Origin: JBBQED01 sp038320345
GTDB lineage: Bacteria > Bacteroidota > Bacteroidia > AKYH767-A > OLB10
Assembly (NCBI GenBank): GCA_038320345.1
Contig: JBBQED010000002.1
Span: 248,001 to 312,000 of the forward strand
Reading direction: 5' to 3'
Length of the DNA stretch: 64,000 nucleotides
Shown: positions 1 to 8,969 of the stretch, piece by piece
Numbering within the stretch: the first letter of the stretch is position 1
How the letters are laid out: the number at the start of each line of letters is the position of its first letter
Made by a program: the position numbers and the translations under genes
Notes under the pieces: model-generated
Told to the model about the DNA's origin: nothing
Database searches by the model: none
Seen by the model: only the letters and a program-made list of their open reading frames with translations

Positions 1-1
1 T

Positions 2-2785
2 ACTGGTTCATTAGCCAACTTTAATGGTTATGAAATATATAGTAATACAGGAGCTGGATTTGTATTGTCCTCAACTATCAATAACGCTGCGGCTACTACC
101 TGGACTGACGTTAATGCAAATGGAAATAGTCAGTCGGTGAAGTATTATATGGTGACTCGTTCTGGATGTACGGGATTATTAAGTAATAATAGTACAAGTG
201 ATACTTTAAGTTCAATTTACTTGACTACCGTTCCTACATTAGGAACTGCAACATTAAACTGGACTGCCCTTCACACTCCGATTCCAGTAACTTCAACTAC
301 AGGACAATATAATGTATGGTCGAATTATAATGTAGCAAATACGCTTCAGATTATCGGCGATACCGCAAAACTTACTTATTCTCAAGCGGTAAATAATTGT
401 GATACTACCATTCTTCATCAAGTTACATTAGATGATGTGAGCGGTTGTATTTCACAATCCAATATTGCCACAAACCTTTACACTTATGCAGGAAATATTA
501 TTGGCAATCCTGATTTAAGATGTTTAAGTGTTGACGCTGCGGGAGGTGTATTATTGACCTGGATAAATCCAACAGGATCACTAGCCAATTATAATAGTTA
601 CGAGATCTATAGGAATAACGGTAGTGGTTTCGTCTTATACAATACGATTAATAATTCTGCACAAACAACCTTCTTGGATGTGCCTGCATTAGGCAATACG
701 CAATCGTATAGTTATTATCTAGTGACTAAATCTGGATGTACTGGAATTGCAACGAATGGATCAACAGGTGATACATTAAGTTCAATTTATTTAACTACAA
801 CACCAACACTAGGAAATGCAGGACTTACTTGGACTGCATTACACAATCCAATTCCAGCATCTTCTATAACTGGACAATATGATGTATGGTCAAGTTACAA
901 TGCTTCCGGAACCCTAGCCATCTTCGGTGATACTGCTAAATTGGTTTACTCACAAGCTATTGTAAACTGTGATACTACGCTTCAGCATAAAATTACATTA
1001 TCAGATGCTAGCGGATGTATTTCACAATCGAACGTAAGTACCAACCTCTATACTTATCTTGGAAATATTGTTGACAATCCAGATTTACGATGTGTTAAAG
1101 TTCTTGCCAACGGAAACATTCAATTAAACTGGATCGCACCAACTTCTTCATTGGTTAATTTCAATGGTTATGAGATTTATAGAAATTCAGGATCCGGATT
1201 TTCATTGCTAACTACCGTGAATACCTCAGGAACTATAACGTACACTGATCTAACTGCAAATGGAAATTCGCAATCCTATTCATTCTATATCAAATCCAAA
1301 TCAGGATGTACAGGTTTAGCGGATAACGGATCTACGAGTGATACCTTAAGTTCTATTTATCTCACAACAGTACCAACATTAGGGCTTGCTACTTTAAATT
1401 GGACGGCATTGCATAATCCAATTCCATTAACAGCTAGTACAGGACAATATAATGTATGGTCGGATTATAATCTGGCAAATACTCTTCAAATTATCGGAGA
1501 TACTGCCTTGCTTACTTATTCTCAATCCGTGAACAATTGTGATACTACCATTCTTCATCAGGTTACTTTAGATGATTTAAGTGGATGTGTTTCTCAATCG
1601 AACATTGCTACTAATGTGTTCACTTATATTGGTAATGTAATTGCAAATCCAGATTTGCGATGTGTTAGTGTTGATCCAACTGGAACTGTAACCCTGACTT
1701 GGATTAATCCTACAGGTTCACTGGTCAATTACAACGGTTATCAGATTTATAGGAATAGTGGAAGTGGTTTTAGTTTACTAACCACTGTAAATAACGCTGC
1801 GAATACTTCCTTTACTGATTTAACTGCTACCGGAAATAGTCAGTCCTTCAGTTATTATATGGTCACTAAATCGGGATGTACAGGTTTAGTTGATGATGGA
1901 ACGACGAGTGATACACTCAGTTCAATTTATCTTTCAACAACTCCTACTCTTGGATTAGCATCACTCAATTGGACTGCATTACATAATCCAATTCCTGTGA
2001 CTACTAATGGACAATACGATGTATGGTCAGATTATAATTCAACAGGAACATTAGCGATGATTGGAGATACTGCACTGTTAGTATACTCTCAACCGGTTCA
2101 GGATTGTGATACAACGATTACGCATCAGGTTACATTGGCAGACAACAGCGGATGTACTTCAGCATCTAATTTAGTAACGAAGAACTTCACTTATATTGGA
2201 AATGTAATCGACAATCCGGAGTTACGTTGTGTTAATGTTCAAGCCAACGGACAAATTCAATTAACATGGGCTAACCCTACTCCATCTTCTTGGATTGATT
2301 ACAATCAATATAATATTTGGAGAAATAATGGATCAGGATACTCCTTACTAGATTCAGTAGAACTACAAGGTACCAATACTTATACCGATTTGCTTTCAAA
2401 TGGAAATGCAGGATCCGTAGCTTACTATCTTGTTACAAAATCAGGTTGTACTGGTCAAGTAGATAATGGTAATACCGGAGATACACTGCGCTCTATCTTT
2501 TTACAAGTTACTGGTGGAAATACTACACAAGCAACTTTAAATTGGAATGCTGAAAGGACTCCACATTTGGGTACTTCTACCGGAAGCTATGTAGTAGAAC
2601 GTGAAATTCCAGGAGGATCAGGAAACTGGACCATTGCTGGAAATGTAAATGCAACTACTTTCACTGAGCCATTGATACTTTGTATTGATTCAGTGAACTA
2701 CAGAGTTGGAATTTCTGATGCATTAGGATGTACATCTAAGTCGAATGTAGATGGCGAGATCTTCGTTGATCATACAGTGCCGGAT
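2..2785 (+). repeat. Tandem ~570-bp coding repeats
   Basis: The motif NPDLRC (or NPELRC) recurs at about 506, 1076, 1646 and 2213, a period of 570, 570 and 567 bases (190/189 codons), with a partial unit before the first. Units match closely over long stretches, including almost identical segments for 'GSTSDTLSSIYLTT.PTLG'. Beyond ~2785 the repeats become divergent. The similarity suggests recent unit duplication or gene conversion within the adhesin. Confidence 0.85.
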
Positions 2786-4768
2786 GCACCTTCTGTTCGA
2801 TGTGCGAATGTGTTAGCAAATGGAAACGTAATATTAACTTGGGTAGCTCCAGCAGATACAGGACAAAGATTCAATAGTTACTTTATCTATTCCTCTATCA
2901 ATATCAACGGTCCATATACAGCGATTGATAGTATTTTTAGTTATACGACTACTTCATACACTCATAACGTTGCGAATGCACAAGCGGCATCTTATTACTA
3001 CTTCATGAAAACCCGCACAGGTTGTGGAAGAGAATTCTCATTAGGATCTGATACATTACGTACCATGAAACTTGATGTTCTCAACAACAATGGAGTTGCA
3101 ATCGTGACTTGGAATCCGCTGCACAATCCAGAAATACCTACAGGTTCTCTTAATTACGATGTTTATAAAGAATATCCTGCTGGAAGTTGGAATATCATCG
3201 GAACTACTACGGCTCCTGTATATCAATGGTTCGACACAATCAATGTTTGTCAGGCAGTAATTAATTATCGTGTAGAAACGAGTGATCTGGATATCAACTG
3301 TACTTCTTCATCATCCACAGATGGTGATCTATTCCGTGATTTAACAAAACCAACAGTTTCCTTACTCGATACCGTAAGTCTTGATCCACTCAATCCAACT
3401 CAAGTAAGTGTAAGTTGGCTTCCTAGTCCATCTGGTGATGTAGAAGGATACATTTTGTATCTCTTCAACGGAGCTTCATGGGATTCGATTGGAGCAGCAA
3501 CTGGTATCAATAGTAATTACTTCATTCATACCAACGCGAATGCTCCAAATAGCCCGCAGCTTTATAGTATTGCGGCATACGATAGTTGCAGAAACATCAG
3601 TAATATCGGTGTCGGTCATAATACGTTAAAGCTCACTGCTAAACTTGATATATGTCGTTCAGCAATTGATCTGAGATGGAATCCATATATCAATATGGTT
3701 GGTGGAGTAAACAGTTATAATGTTTATGTAAGCGAAAACGGAGGTCCTTATTCCTTGCTTGCTGTAGTACCTGGAAACAATATTTCTTATAGTCATACCA
3801 CGCTAGAAAAAGACAGTACTTACTGTTACTTCATACAAGCACAAGGAAATTTTGCATCCAGAACAGCATCCTCAACTATAGATTGCCAATTAGCCGATCT
3901 GCTCACCTTACCTACTTTCAGTTATCTTAATAAAGCCACGGTAGTAGATGTAAGAAGAGTTCAGGTGGAAGCATTAGTTGATACTGCGGGTAATCCTGAT
4001 ATCTCTAGATATAAACTCCAACGATCATTGGATAAAACAGGACCATTTACTACGGTAGGTGTTCAGAACTATGCTGGGTTACCACTCATCACTTTCAATG
4101 ACTACACTGCGAGAACTGATGAATTCAGTTATTACTATCGTGTAATTACGATTGATTCTTGTGGAAATGATGTCTTGATTACGAATGTTGGTAGAACCAT
4201 CTTGTTGAGTGGTCAACCTGAATTTAATTTAACGAATAAGTTAACTTGGAATGACTACGAAGATTGGTTAGGCGGATTAAAAGATTATTCTTTATTCCGA
4301 CAGGTAGATGGAGTTTGGGAGTTAGTGCCTGTTATCAATACACTAGCTGGAATAACTAACTATATCGATGATGTATCAGGACTTTACAGGACAACTGGAA
4401 GATTCTGTTACAGAATTGAAGCCCATGAAGGACCCGGAAATCAATATGGATTTGCCGATACTAGTGTATCGAACATATTCTGCCTGGTTCAGGAGCCTCA
4501 CCTCTTTGTACCAAGTGGATTTACCCCTGGTGGAAAGAATCCAGTATTAAAGCCGGAATTTGTGTATATTGACTATAAGAATTATATCTTTGTAGTCTAT
4601 AATCGCTGGGGACAAAAAGTGTACGAAAGCAGAAATCCTGAAGACGGTTGGGATGGAACTTATAATGATAAAATCGCTCCTGAAGGAACTTATGTGTATA
4701 GCGTAAGGATTTTCGGTACTAATGGTCAGGAGATCGAGAAGAACGGATCCGTAACACTGTTGCGGTAA
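2..4768 (+). CDS. Giant fibronectin-like repeat adhesin, T9SS type B sorted (5' end outside window)
   Basis: The reading frame is open from base 2, so the gene begins upstream of the window; the TTG at 65 is only an internal codon. The visible ~1588 residues are Thr/Ser/Asn-rich extracellular repeats, each with a fibronectin-III-like element (core 'LTWINPTGSL..YN.YEIYRN.GSGF') and a second half containing 'LNWTALHNPIP' and 'NCDTT..HQVTL'. The last ~90 residues form the gliding-motility-associated C-terminal domain (CHU_C, T9SS type B): 'PSGFTPGGKNP', 'VVYNRWGQKVYES', 'GWDGTYN', 'GTYVYSV' and a terminal 'TLLR'. By family knowledge such proteins are exported by Sec, moved across the outer membrane by T9SS and kept at the surface or released. 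The inferred role is adhesion or matrix. The specific ligand is unknown. A strong terminator follows. Confidence 0.9.
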   Translation, partial: TGSLANFNGYEIYSNTGAGFVLSSTINNAAATTWTDVNANGNSQSVKYYMVTRSGCTGLLSNNSTSDTLSSIYLTTVPTLGTATLNWTALHTPIPVTSTTGQYNVWSNYNVANTLQIIGDTAKLTYSQAVNNCDTTILHQVTLDDVSGCISQSNIATNLYTYAGNIIGNPDLRCLSVDAAGGVLLTWINPTGSLANYNSYEIYRNNGSGFVLYNTINNSAQTTFLDVPALGNTQSYSYYLVTKSGCTGIATNGSTGDTLSSIYLTTTPTLGNAGLTWTALHNPIPASSITGQYDVWSSYNASGTLAIFGDTAKLVYSQAIVNCDTTLQHKITLSDASGCISQSNVSTNLYTYLGNIVDNPDLRCVKVLANGNIQLNWIAPTSSLVNFNGYEIYRNSGSGFSLLTTVNTSGTITYTDLTANGNSQSYSFYIKSKSGCTGLADNGSTSDTLSSIYLTTVPTLGLATLNWTALHNPIPLTASTGQYNVWSDYNLANTLQIIGDTALLTYSQSVNNCDTTILHQVTLDDLSGCVSQSNIATNVFTYIGNVIANPDLRCVSVDPTGTVTLTWINPTGSLVNYNGYQIYRNSGSGFSLLTTVNNAANTSFTDLTATGNSQSFSYYMVTKSGCTGLVDDGTTSDTLSSIYLSTTPTLGLASLNWTALHNPIPVTTNGQYDVWSDYNSTGTLAMIGDTALLVYSQPVQDCDTTITHQVTLADNSGCTSASNLVTKNFTYIGNVIDNPELRCVNVQANGQIQLTWANPTPSSWIDYNQYNIWRNNGSGYSLLDSVELQGTNTYTDLLSNGNAGSVAYYLVTKSGCTGQVDNGNTGDTLRSIFLQVTGGNTTQATLNWNAERTPHLGTSTGSYVVEREIPGGSGNWTIAGNVNATTFTEPLILCIDSVNYRVGISDALGCTSKSNVDGEIFVDHTVPDAPSVRCANVLANGNVILTWVAPADTGQRFNSYFIYSSININGPYTAIDSIFSYTTTSYTHNVANAQAASYYYFMKTRTGCGREFSLGSDTLRTMKLDVLNNNGVAIVTWNPLHNPEIPTGSLNYDVYKEYPAGSWNIIGTTTAPVYQWFDTINVCQAVINYRVETSDLDINCTSSSSTDGDLFRDLTKPTVSLLDTVSLDPLNPTQVSVSWLPSPSGDVEGYILYLFNGASWDSIGAATGINSNYFIHTNANAPNSPQLYSIAAYDSCRNISNIGVGHNTLKLTAKLDICRSAIDLRWNPYINMVGGVNSYNVYVSENGGPYSLLAVVPGNNISYSHTTLEKDSTYCYFIQAQGNFASRTASSTIDCQLADLLTLPTFSYLNKATVVDVRRVQVEALVDTAGNPDISRYKLQRSLDKTGPFTTVGVQNYAGLPLITFNDYTARTDEFSYYYRVITIDSCGNDVLITNVGRTILLSGQPEFNLTNKLTWNDYEDWLGGLKDYSLFRQVDGVWELVPVINTLAGITNYIDDVSGLYRTTGRFCYRIEAHEGPGNQYGFADTSVSNIFCLVQEPHLFVPSGFTPGGKNPVLKPEFVYIDYKNYIFVVYNRWGQKVYESRNPEDGWDGTYNDKIAPEGTYVYSVRIFGTNGQEIEKNGSVTLLR

Positions 4769-4791
4769 ATTCCGGTCAACGCGTGAGTGGA

Positions 4792-4817
4792 AGCCAGCCT
4801 TAGGGCTGGCTTTTTTT
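4792..4817 (+). terminator. Rho-independent terminator of the adhesin gene
   Basis: A perfect 8-bp stem AGCCAGCC (4792-4799) / GGCTGGCT (4804-4811) with a TTAG loop runs directly into a seven-T tract. It lies 24 bases after the stop codon. Confidence 0.9.
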
Positions 4818-5113
4818 ATTTCTATACTGAACCTTTTAGCAAGAGTGATTTCAATTTTTATATATAATTATATATAATTTTTTATTATATATAAAGAAGG
4901 CAATTCTGTAACTAGTATTTGAATGCATTCAAGTATAAATAGCTGATTTCTTTGCAATTCAAAAAAACTAAGCGAAAATACTTAATCCGTTACGTAAAAT
5001 ACATAACGGACTTTAGGTAATACTTTTTTCCGAAGAAACTAGAAAATAGTGCTGATTAAAAGGGGTTTACCCCCTAGTAATGAAGTGGAAGGAGTATATC
5101 AGCTGAATCGGAG
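4818..5113. other. Intergenic region with two inverted repeats, no gene seen
   Basis: About 300 bases without a convincing ORF. They hold an AT-only low-complexity run (about 4857-4895), a 10-bp imperfect inverted repeat TCCGTTACGT / ACATAACGGA with an AAAAT spacer (4986-5010), and a small GGGG-TTTA-CCCC palindrome (5062-5073). Both palindromes lie upstream of the guaB promoter, so they are possible operators or 3'-end structures rather than a riboswitch in the guaB leader. Confidence 0.5.
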
Positions 5114-5141
5114 TTGAGCTTGCCGAAAATTGTTATTTTTG
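5114..5141 (+). promoter_or_regulatory. Bacteroidota-type promoter of guaB
   Basis: TTG at 5114-5116, 17 bases, then TATTTTTG at 5134-5141, an exact match to the phylum's -7 consensus TAnnTTTG. Transcription would start near 5146, after the most upstream ATG (5143), which decides against that start codon for guaB. Confidence 0.65.
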
Positions 5142-5157
5142 CATGCCAATAATCAAA

Positions 5158-6636
5158 ATGTATCGCATGAAAAAGAACATGCCGAAATTTATTGGCGAAG
5201 GGCTTACCTATGATGATGTTTTATTAGTTCCGGCATATTCGGAAGTAATGCCCAGAGAAACTGACACTCGCAGTTTTTTTACCAGAAAAATTCCTGTTAA
5301 CATTCCTATTATTTCAGCAGCGATGGATACCGTAACAGGTTCTGCGATGGCTATTGCAATGGCACAGGAAGGCGGTATGGGTGTGCTTCACAAAAACATG
5401 TCGATTGAACAACAGGCTGCAGAAGTACGTCGCGTAAAGCGCAGTGAAAGCGGAATGATTCAAGATCCAGTAACATTGTTAGAAGATGCGACTATTAATG
5501 ATGCTTTACTGATCATGCGTGAAAACAGAATCGGTGGAATTCCCATTATTAATAAATCGGGGAAACTTACAGGCATCCTCACGAACCGAGATCTTCGTTT
5601 TGAAAAAGACATGAAGAAGAAAATCAGGGAAGTGATGACGAAAGATAATCTCATTGTCAGCATTGGAATTACTAGCCTTCAGAAAGCAGAACTTATTTTA
5701 CAAAATCATAAAATTGAAAAGTTACCTGTAGTCGATAAATCCGGAAAATTAATAGGATTAATCACCTATAAGGATATCATGAAATTCAAGTCAAGGCCGA
5801 ATTCTTGTAAAGATGAATTAGGCAGATTACGGGTAGCCGCTGCCGTTGGTGTGACTGCAGATGTATTAGCACGTGTAGAGGCGCTGGTAAATGTGGGTGT
5901 TGATGCAATCACTATCGATACTGCTCATGGACATTCAAAAGGAGTTCTCGAAACTTTGAAAAAAGTAAAAAAAGCATTTCCTGGCTTACAAACTATTGTT
6001 GGAAATATTGCAACTGCTGAAGCTGCAAAAGCACTCGTAAAAGCTGGTGCGGATGCCGTGAAAGTTGGAATCGGTCCGGGTTCGATTTGCACCACCAGAA
6101 TTATTGCTGGTGTTGGCGTTCCTCAGTTATGGGCAGTATATGAAGTGGCACAAGCCTTAAAAGGAAGTGGAGTACCTGTTATTGCGGATGGTGGAATTCG
6201 TTTTACAGGAGATGTTGCAAAAGCAATTGCTGCAGGAGCACATACCGTCATGATCGGATCTTTACTTGCAGGCACTGAAGAATCACCAGGAGAAACGATG
6301 ATTTACGAAGGGAGAAAATATAAAGTTTATCGTGGAATGGGATCTATTGATGCCATGAAAGAAGGTTCGAAAGATCGTTATTTTCAAGACGCAGAAGATG
6401 ATATTAAAAAACTAGTACCAGAAGGAATTGTGGGAAGAGTACCCTATAAAGGCACGCTGGCAGAAGAAATGTATCAGTTGGCGGGAGGATTAAAAGCATC
6501 CATGGGATACTGCGGTGCCGCAACGATTTCAGATCTACAAAAAGCGCAGTTTATTAGAATTACTTCTAGTGGAATCAGAGAAAGTCACCCCCATGATGTA
6601 ACGATTATGCGAGATGCCCCTAATTATTCAAGATAA
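5158..6636 (+). CDS. guaB: IMP dehydrogenase
   Basis: Catalyses NAD-dependent oxidation of IMP to XMP, the committed step of GTP synthesis, in the cytoplasm. The sequence shows the N-terminal 'GLTYDDVLLVPAYSEV', the substrate-site 'AAMDTVTG', a pair of CBS domains (around 'MIQDPVTLLEDATI' and 'IVSIGITSLQKAELIL'), and the catalytic-cysteine loop 'GIGPGSICTTR'. Length (~490 residues) is normal. The reading frame extends to an ATG at 5143, but the promoter element ends at 5141, so I prefer an ATG at 5158 (or 5167/5179, which leave the conserved core intact). It appears monocistronic: a candidate terminator follows, and the next gene has its own promoter. Confidence 0.96.
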   Translation: MYRMKKNMPKFIGEGLTYDDVLLVPAYSEVMPRETDTRSFFTRKIPVNIPIISAAMDTVTGSAMAIAMAQEGGMGVLHKNMSIEQQAAEVRRVKRSESGMIQDPVTLLEDATINDALLIMRENRIGGIPIINKSGKLTGILTNRDLRFEKDMKKKIREVMTKDNLIVSIGITSLQKAELILQNHKIEKLPVVDKSGKLIGLITYKDIMKFKSRPNSCKDELGRLRVAAAVGVTADVLARVEALVNVGVDAITIDTAHGHSKGVLETLKKVKKAFPGLQTIVGNIATAEAAKALVKAGADAVKVGIGPGSICTTRIIAGVGVPQLWAVYEVAQALKGSGVPVIADGGIRFTGDVAKAIAAGAHTVMIGSLLAGTEESPGETMIYEGRKYKVYRGMGSIDAMKEGSKDRYFQDAEDDIKKLVPEGIVGRVPYKGTLAEEMYQLAGGLKASMGYCGAATISDLQKAQFIRITSSGIRESHPHDVTIMRDAPNYSR

Positions 6637-6663
6637 GTAAGGCTTCCACTCAGTAAATAGGGT

Positions 6664-6701
6664 CAAATCAGTCATTTTTGAGAGGGATGATTTGCTTTTT
6701 T
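6664..6701 (+). terminator. Candidate terminator after guaB
   Basis: Inverted repeat CAAATCA (6664-6670) / TGATTTG (6688-6694) with a 17-base loop, then C and six Ts. The stem is AT-rich, so this is a moderate candidate. Confidence 0.55.
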
Positions 6702-6882
6702 CAATAGGTAATTATGAAATTAATTGAAATTTATCCTTTTCTGTGGATCGATAAAATATTCAATTAATTAATAATCAATAATATACAATAAATTTTTTGC
6801 GGATAAACTACCCGTAACAATCATTTCACTGTAATTTCATTAAATCCGGCATATTCCCAGTCTTTTGAGAGTAGGCTTTTAT

Positions 6883-6890
6883 TACATTTG
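6883..6890 (+). promoter_or_regulatory. -7 promoter element of the PPIase operon
   Basis: TACATTTG is an exact match to TAnnTTTG. It lies downstream of a possible TTG start at 6865, so the true start must be the ATG at 6919, which opens directly onto a signal peptide. A TTTG at 6864-6867 is a short-spaced -33 candidate. Confidence 0.6.
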
Positions 6891-6918
6891 CGATCCTGTT
6901 AAAATCAGCTATAATCAT

Positions 6919-8955
6919 ATGAAGAAAGCCGCATTCATTCCATTTCTGGCTATCCTGGTACTTGCATTTCAAACCAACACTAATGCCCAATCAGGCAAAG
7001 CTCCTGTAAAAGCACCGAGGCCAACCATTCCGGCCGTCGCGATGCCGGCAGCAGCCCCTGACCCTACCCTTTTGAATATTTCCGGCGAAAATATCAGCCG
7101 CTCAGAATTCGAAAGAGTGTATCGTAAAAATAACCGCGACAGCATCTATACGGAAAAAGCGATTCGCGAATATTTGGATCTGTACATCAATTACAAGTTG
7201 AAAGTTAAAGAAGCGGAATCCTTAAAAATGGATACCAGTGAAGCATTTAAAACTGAACTTGCTGGATACAGAAAACAATTAGCTCAGCCTTATCTAACCG
7301 ATAAAGATGTAAGCGAGAGTTTGGTTAAAGAAGCTTATGATCGTTTGAGCAAAGATGTTCATGCGAGTCATATTTTGTTGAAGTTAAATGCTGATGCTTT
7401 ACCAAAAGATACGCTAGCCGTTTATAATCGGATCATGAAAATTCGTGATCAAATCATGAAAGGAGTTGACTTCGGAAAAATCGCTCGTGATTCTAGTGAA
7501 GATCCTTCTGCAAAAGAAAACAATGGAGATCTTGGATATTTTACAGGAATGCAAATGGTTTATCCTTTTGAATCTGCTGCTTACACTACAAAGATTGGTC
7601 AAGTTTCGATGCCTGTTCGTACACGTTTTGGATATCACCTCATTAAAGTGGTTGATATGAGAGACGCACAAGGAGAAGTTCATGTTGCTCATATCATGAT
7701 TCGTCTTCCAAAAGATGCTCCAGATAGCACATTGAAAAATGCAGACAAACAGATTCACGAAGCTTATGCTGCATTAAAATCTGGTATGCTTTGGGATACT
7801 GCTGTTGTTAAGTTTAGTGAAGACAAAGGATCGGTAAAACGTGGTGGTGAATTACCTTGGTTTGGCACTGGTAAAATGGTTCCTGAGTTTGAAAAAGCTG
7901 CATTCCAGTTAAAGAATGATGGTGATTATAGTGACATCGTTAAAACATCTTATGGGTACCATATCATTCGCCGTTTAGAACGCAGAGGGGTTGCCAGTTT
8001 TGATGAAAAGAAAGGTGAACTCAAACAAATGATTTCCCGCGACAGCCGCAACGAAGCCAGCAAATTAAGCATGGTAAATAAAATTAAGAAAGAATATAAA
8101 TTCAAAGAAATCACCAAAAACCGTGATGAGTTTGTCATGATTTTGGATACTACAGTTGCTAATGGCGATTGGGATCTCAACAAAGCTGAAAAGTTTAACA
8201 AAACTCTTTTTACGTTGACGGATTCACTTTCTGGAAACACTGCTTACACTCAACAGGATTTCGCTAAGTATGTTAGTACACACCAGACCAAGCGTACTGG
8301 AACAAATCCTCAGGCGATTGGAAATGGTATGTATACCGATTGGGTTGCTGATCAATGTTTGAGTTACGAAGAATCGAAATTAGATACCAAATATCCTGAC
8401 TTCCGTAACTTGATGAAAGAATATCGCGATGGAATTCTATTATTCGACCTTACCGACAAAATGGTATGGAGTAAAGCGGTAAAAGACACTACAGGATTAC
8501 AAACCTACTACGATAAAAATAAAAACAACTATCTGTGGGGTGAAAGATGTGAAGCAACAATTTACACGGTAGCCAATGAAAAGGTAGCTGATAATCTTAG
8601 AAAGCAACTTAACAAAGGCAAAAAATCTGTTGATGATATATTAACTGATATCAACAAGCAAACACCAAATGCGATTACTAAGAAAGATGCAATTTTCAAT
8701 CACGGTGAAAGTGAAGTCATCGAAAAGAGCGGATGGAAAACTGGCATCAGTGATAATATCAGCAGAAATGGACAACTCTATATCGTCAATCTAAAAAAGA
8801 TTATTCCTGTTGGTCCTAAGACGCTCGACGAAGCTAAAGGTGTAATCACTGCCGACTATCAGAGTTATCTGGAAACAGAATGGATAAAAGGATTGAGAGA
8901 GAAGTATCCTGTTCAAGTTAACCAGCAGATTCTTCCTACGCTCTGGACAAAATAA
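6919..8955 (+). CDS. Two-domain parvulin-type peptidyl-prolyl isomerase, exported
   Basis: A periplasmic folding factor of the PpiC/SurA class that would isomerise prolyl bonds in, or chaperone, outer-membrane and secreted proteins. From the ATG at 6919 there is a signal peptide ('MKKAAFIPFLAILVLAFQT..NAQ'), an N-terminal chaperone-like region, and two consecutive parvulin (rotamase) domains. The first runs from 'VHASHILLKL' to 'RFGYHLIKVVD'; the second from 'VHVAHIMIRLP' to 'SYGYHIIRRLE'. A ~270-residue C-terminal region is unassigned. It is first in a same-strand run with a PPIase-like lipoprotein (14-base gap), a SurA-like protein and MoxR, an arrangement I recall as conserved in Bacteroidota. 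It probably serves biogenesis of the many T9SS and TolC/RND envelope proteins. Confidence 0.9.
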   Translation: MKKAAFIPFLAILVLAFQTNTNAQSGKAPVKAPRPTIPAVAMPAAAPDPTLLNISGENISRSEFERVYRKNNRDSIYTEKAIREYLDLYINYKLKVKEAESLKMDTSEAFKTELAGYRKQLAQPYLTDKDVSESLVKEAYDRLSKDVHASHILLKLNADALPKDTLAVYNRIMKIRDQIMKGVDFGKIARDSSEDPSAKENNGDLGYFTGMQMVYPFESAAYTTKIGQVSMPVRTRFGYHLIKVVDMRDAQGEVHVAHIMIRLPKDAPDSTLKNADKQIHEAYAALKSGMLWDTAVVKFSEDKGSVKRGGELPWFGTGKMVPEFEKAAFQLKNDGDYSDIVKTSYGYHIIRRLERRGVASFDEKKGELKQMISRDSRNEASKLSMVNKIKKEYKFKEITKNRDEFVMILDTTVANGDWDLNKAEKFNKTLFTLTDSLSGNTAYTQQDFAKYVSTHQTKRTGTNPQAIGNGMYTDWVADQCLSYEESKLDTKYPDFRNLMKEYRDGILLFDLTDKMVWSKAVKDTTGLQTYYDKNKNNYLWGERCEATIYTVANEKVADNLRKQLNKGKKSVDDILTDINKQTPNAITKKDAIFNHGESEVIEKSGWKTGISDNISRNGQLYIVNLKKIIPVGPKTLDEAKGVITADYQSYLETEWIKGLREKYPVQVNQQILPTLWTK

Positions 8956-8969
8956 TATAATCAACCCCC

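Noticed and set aside
4986..5073. Riboswitch upstream of guaB
   Set aside because: The hairpins lie upstream of the predicted promoter at 5134-5141 and so would not be in the guaB leader; no known purine, xanthine or guanidine riboswitch core was recognised.
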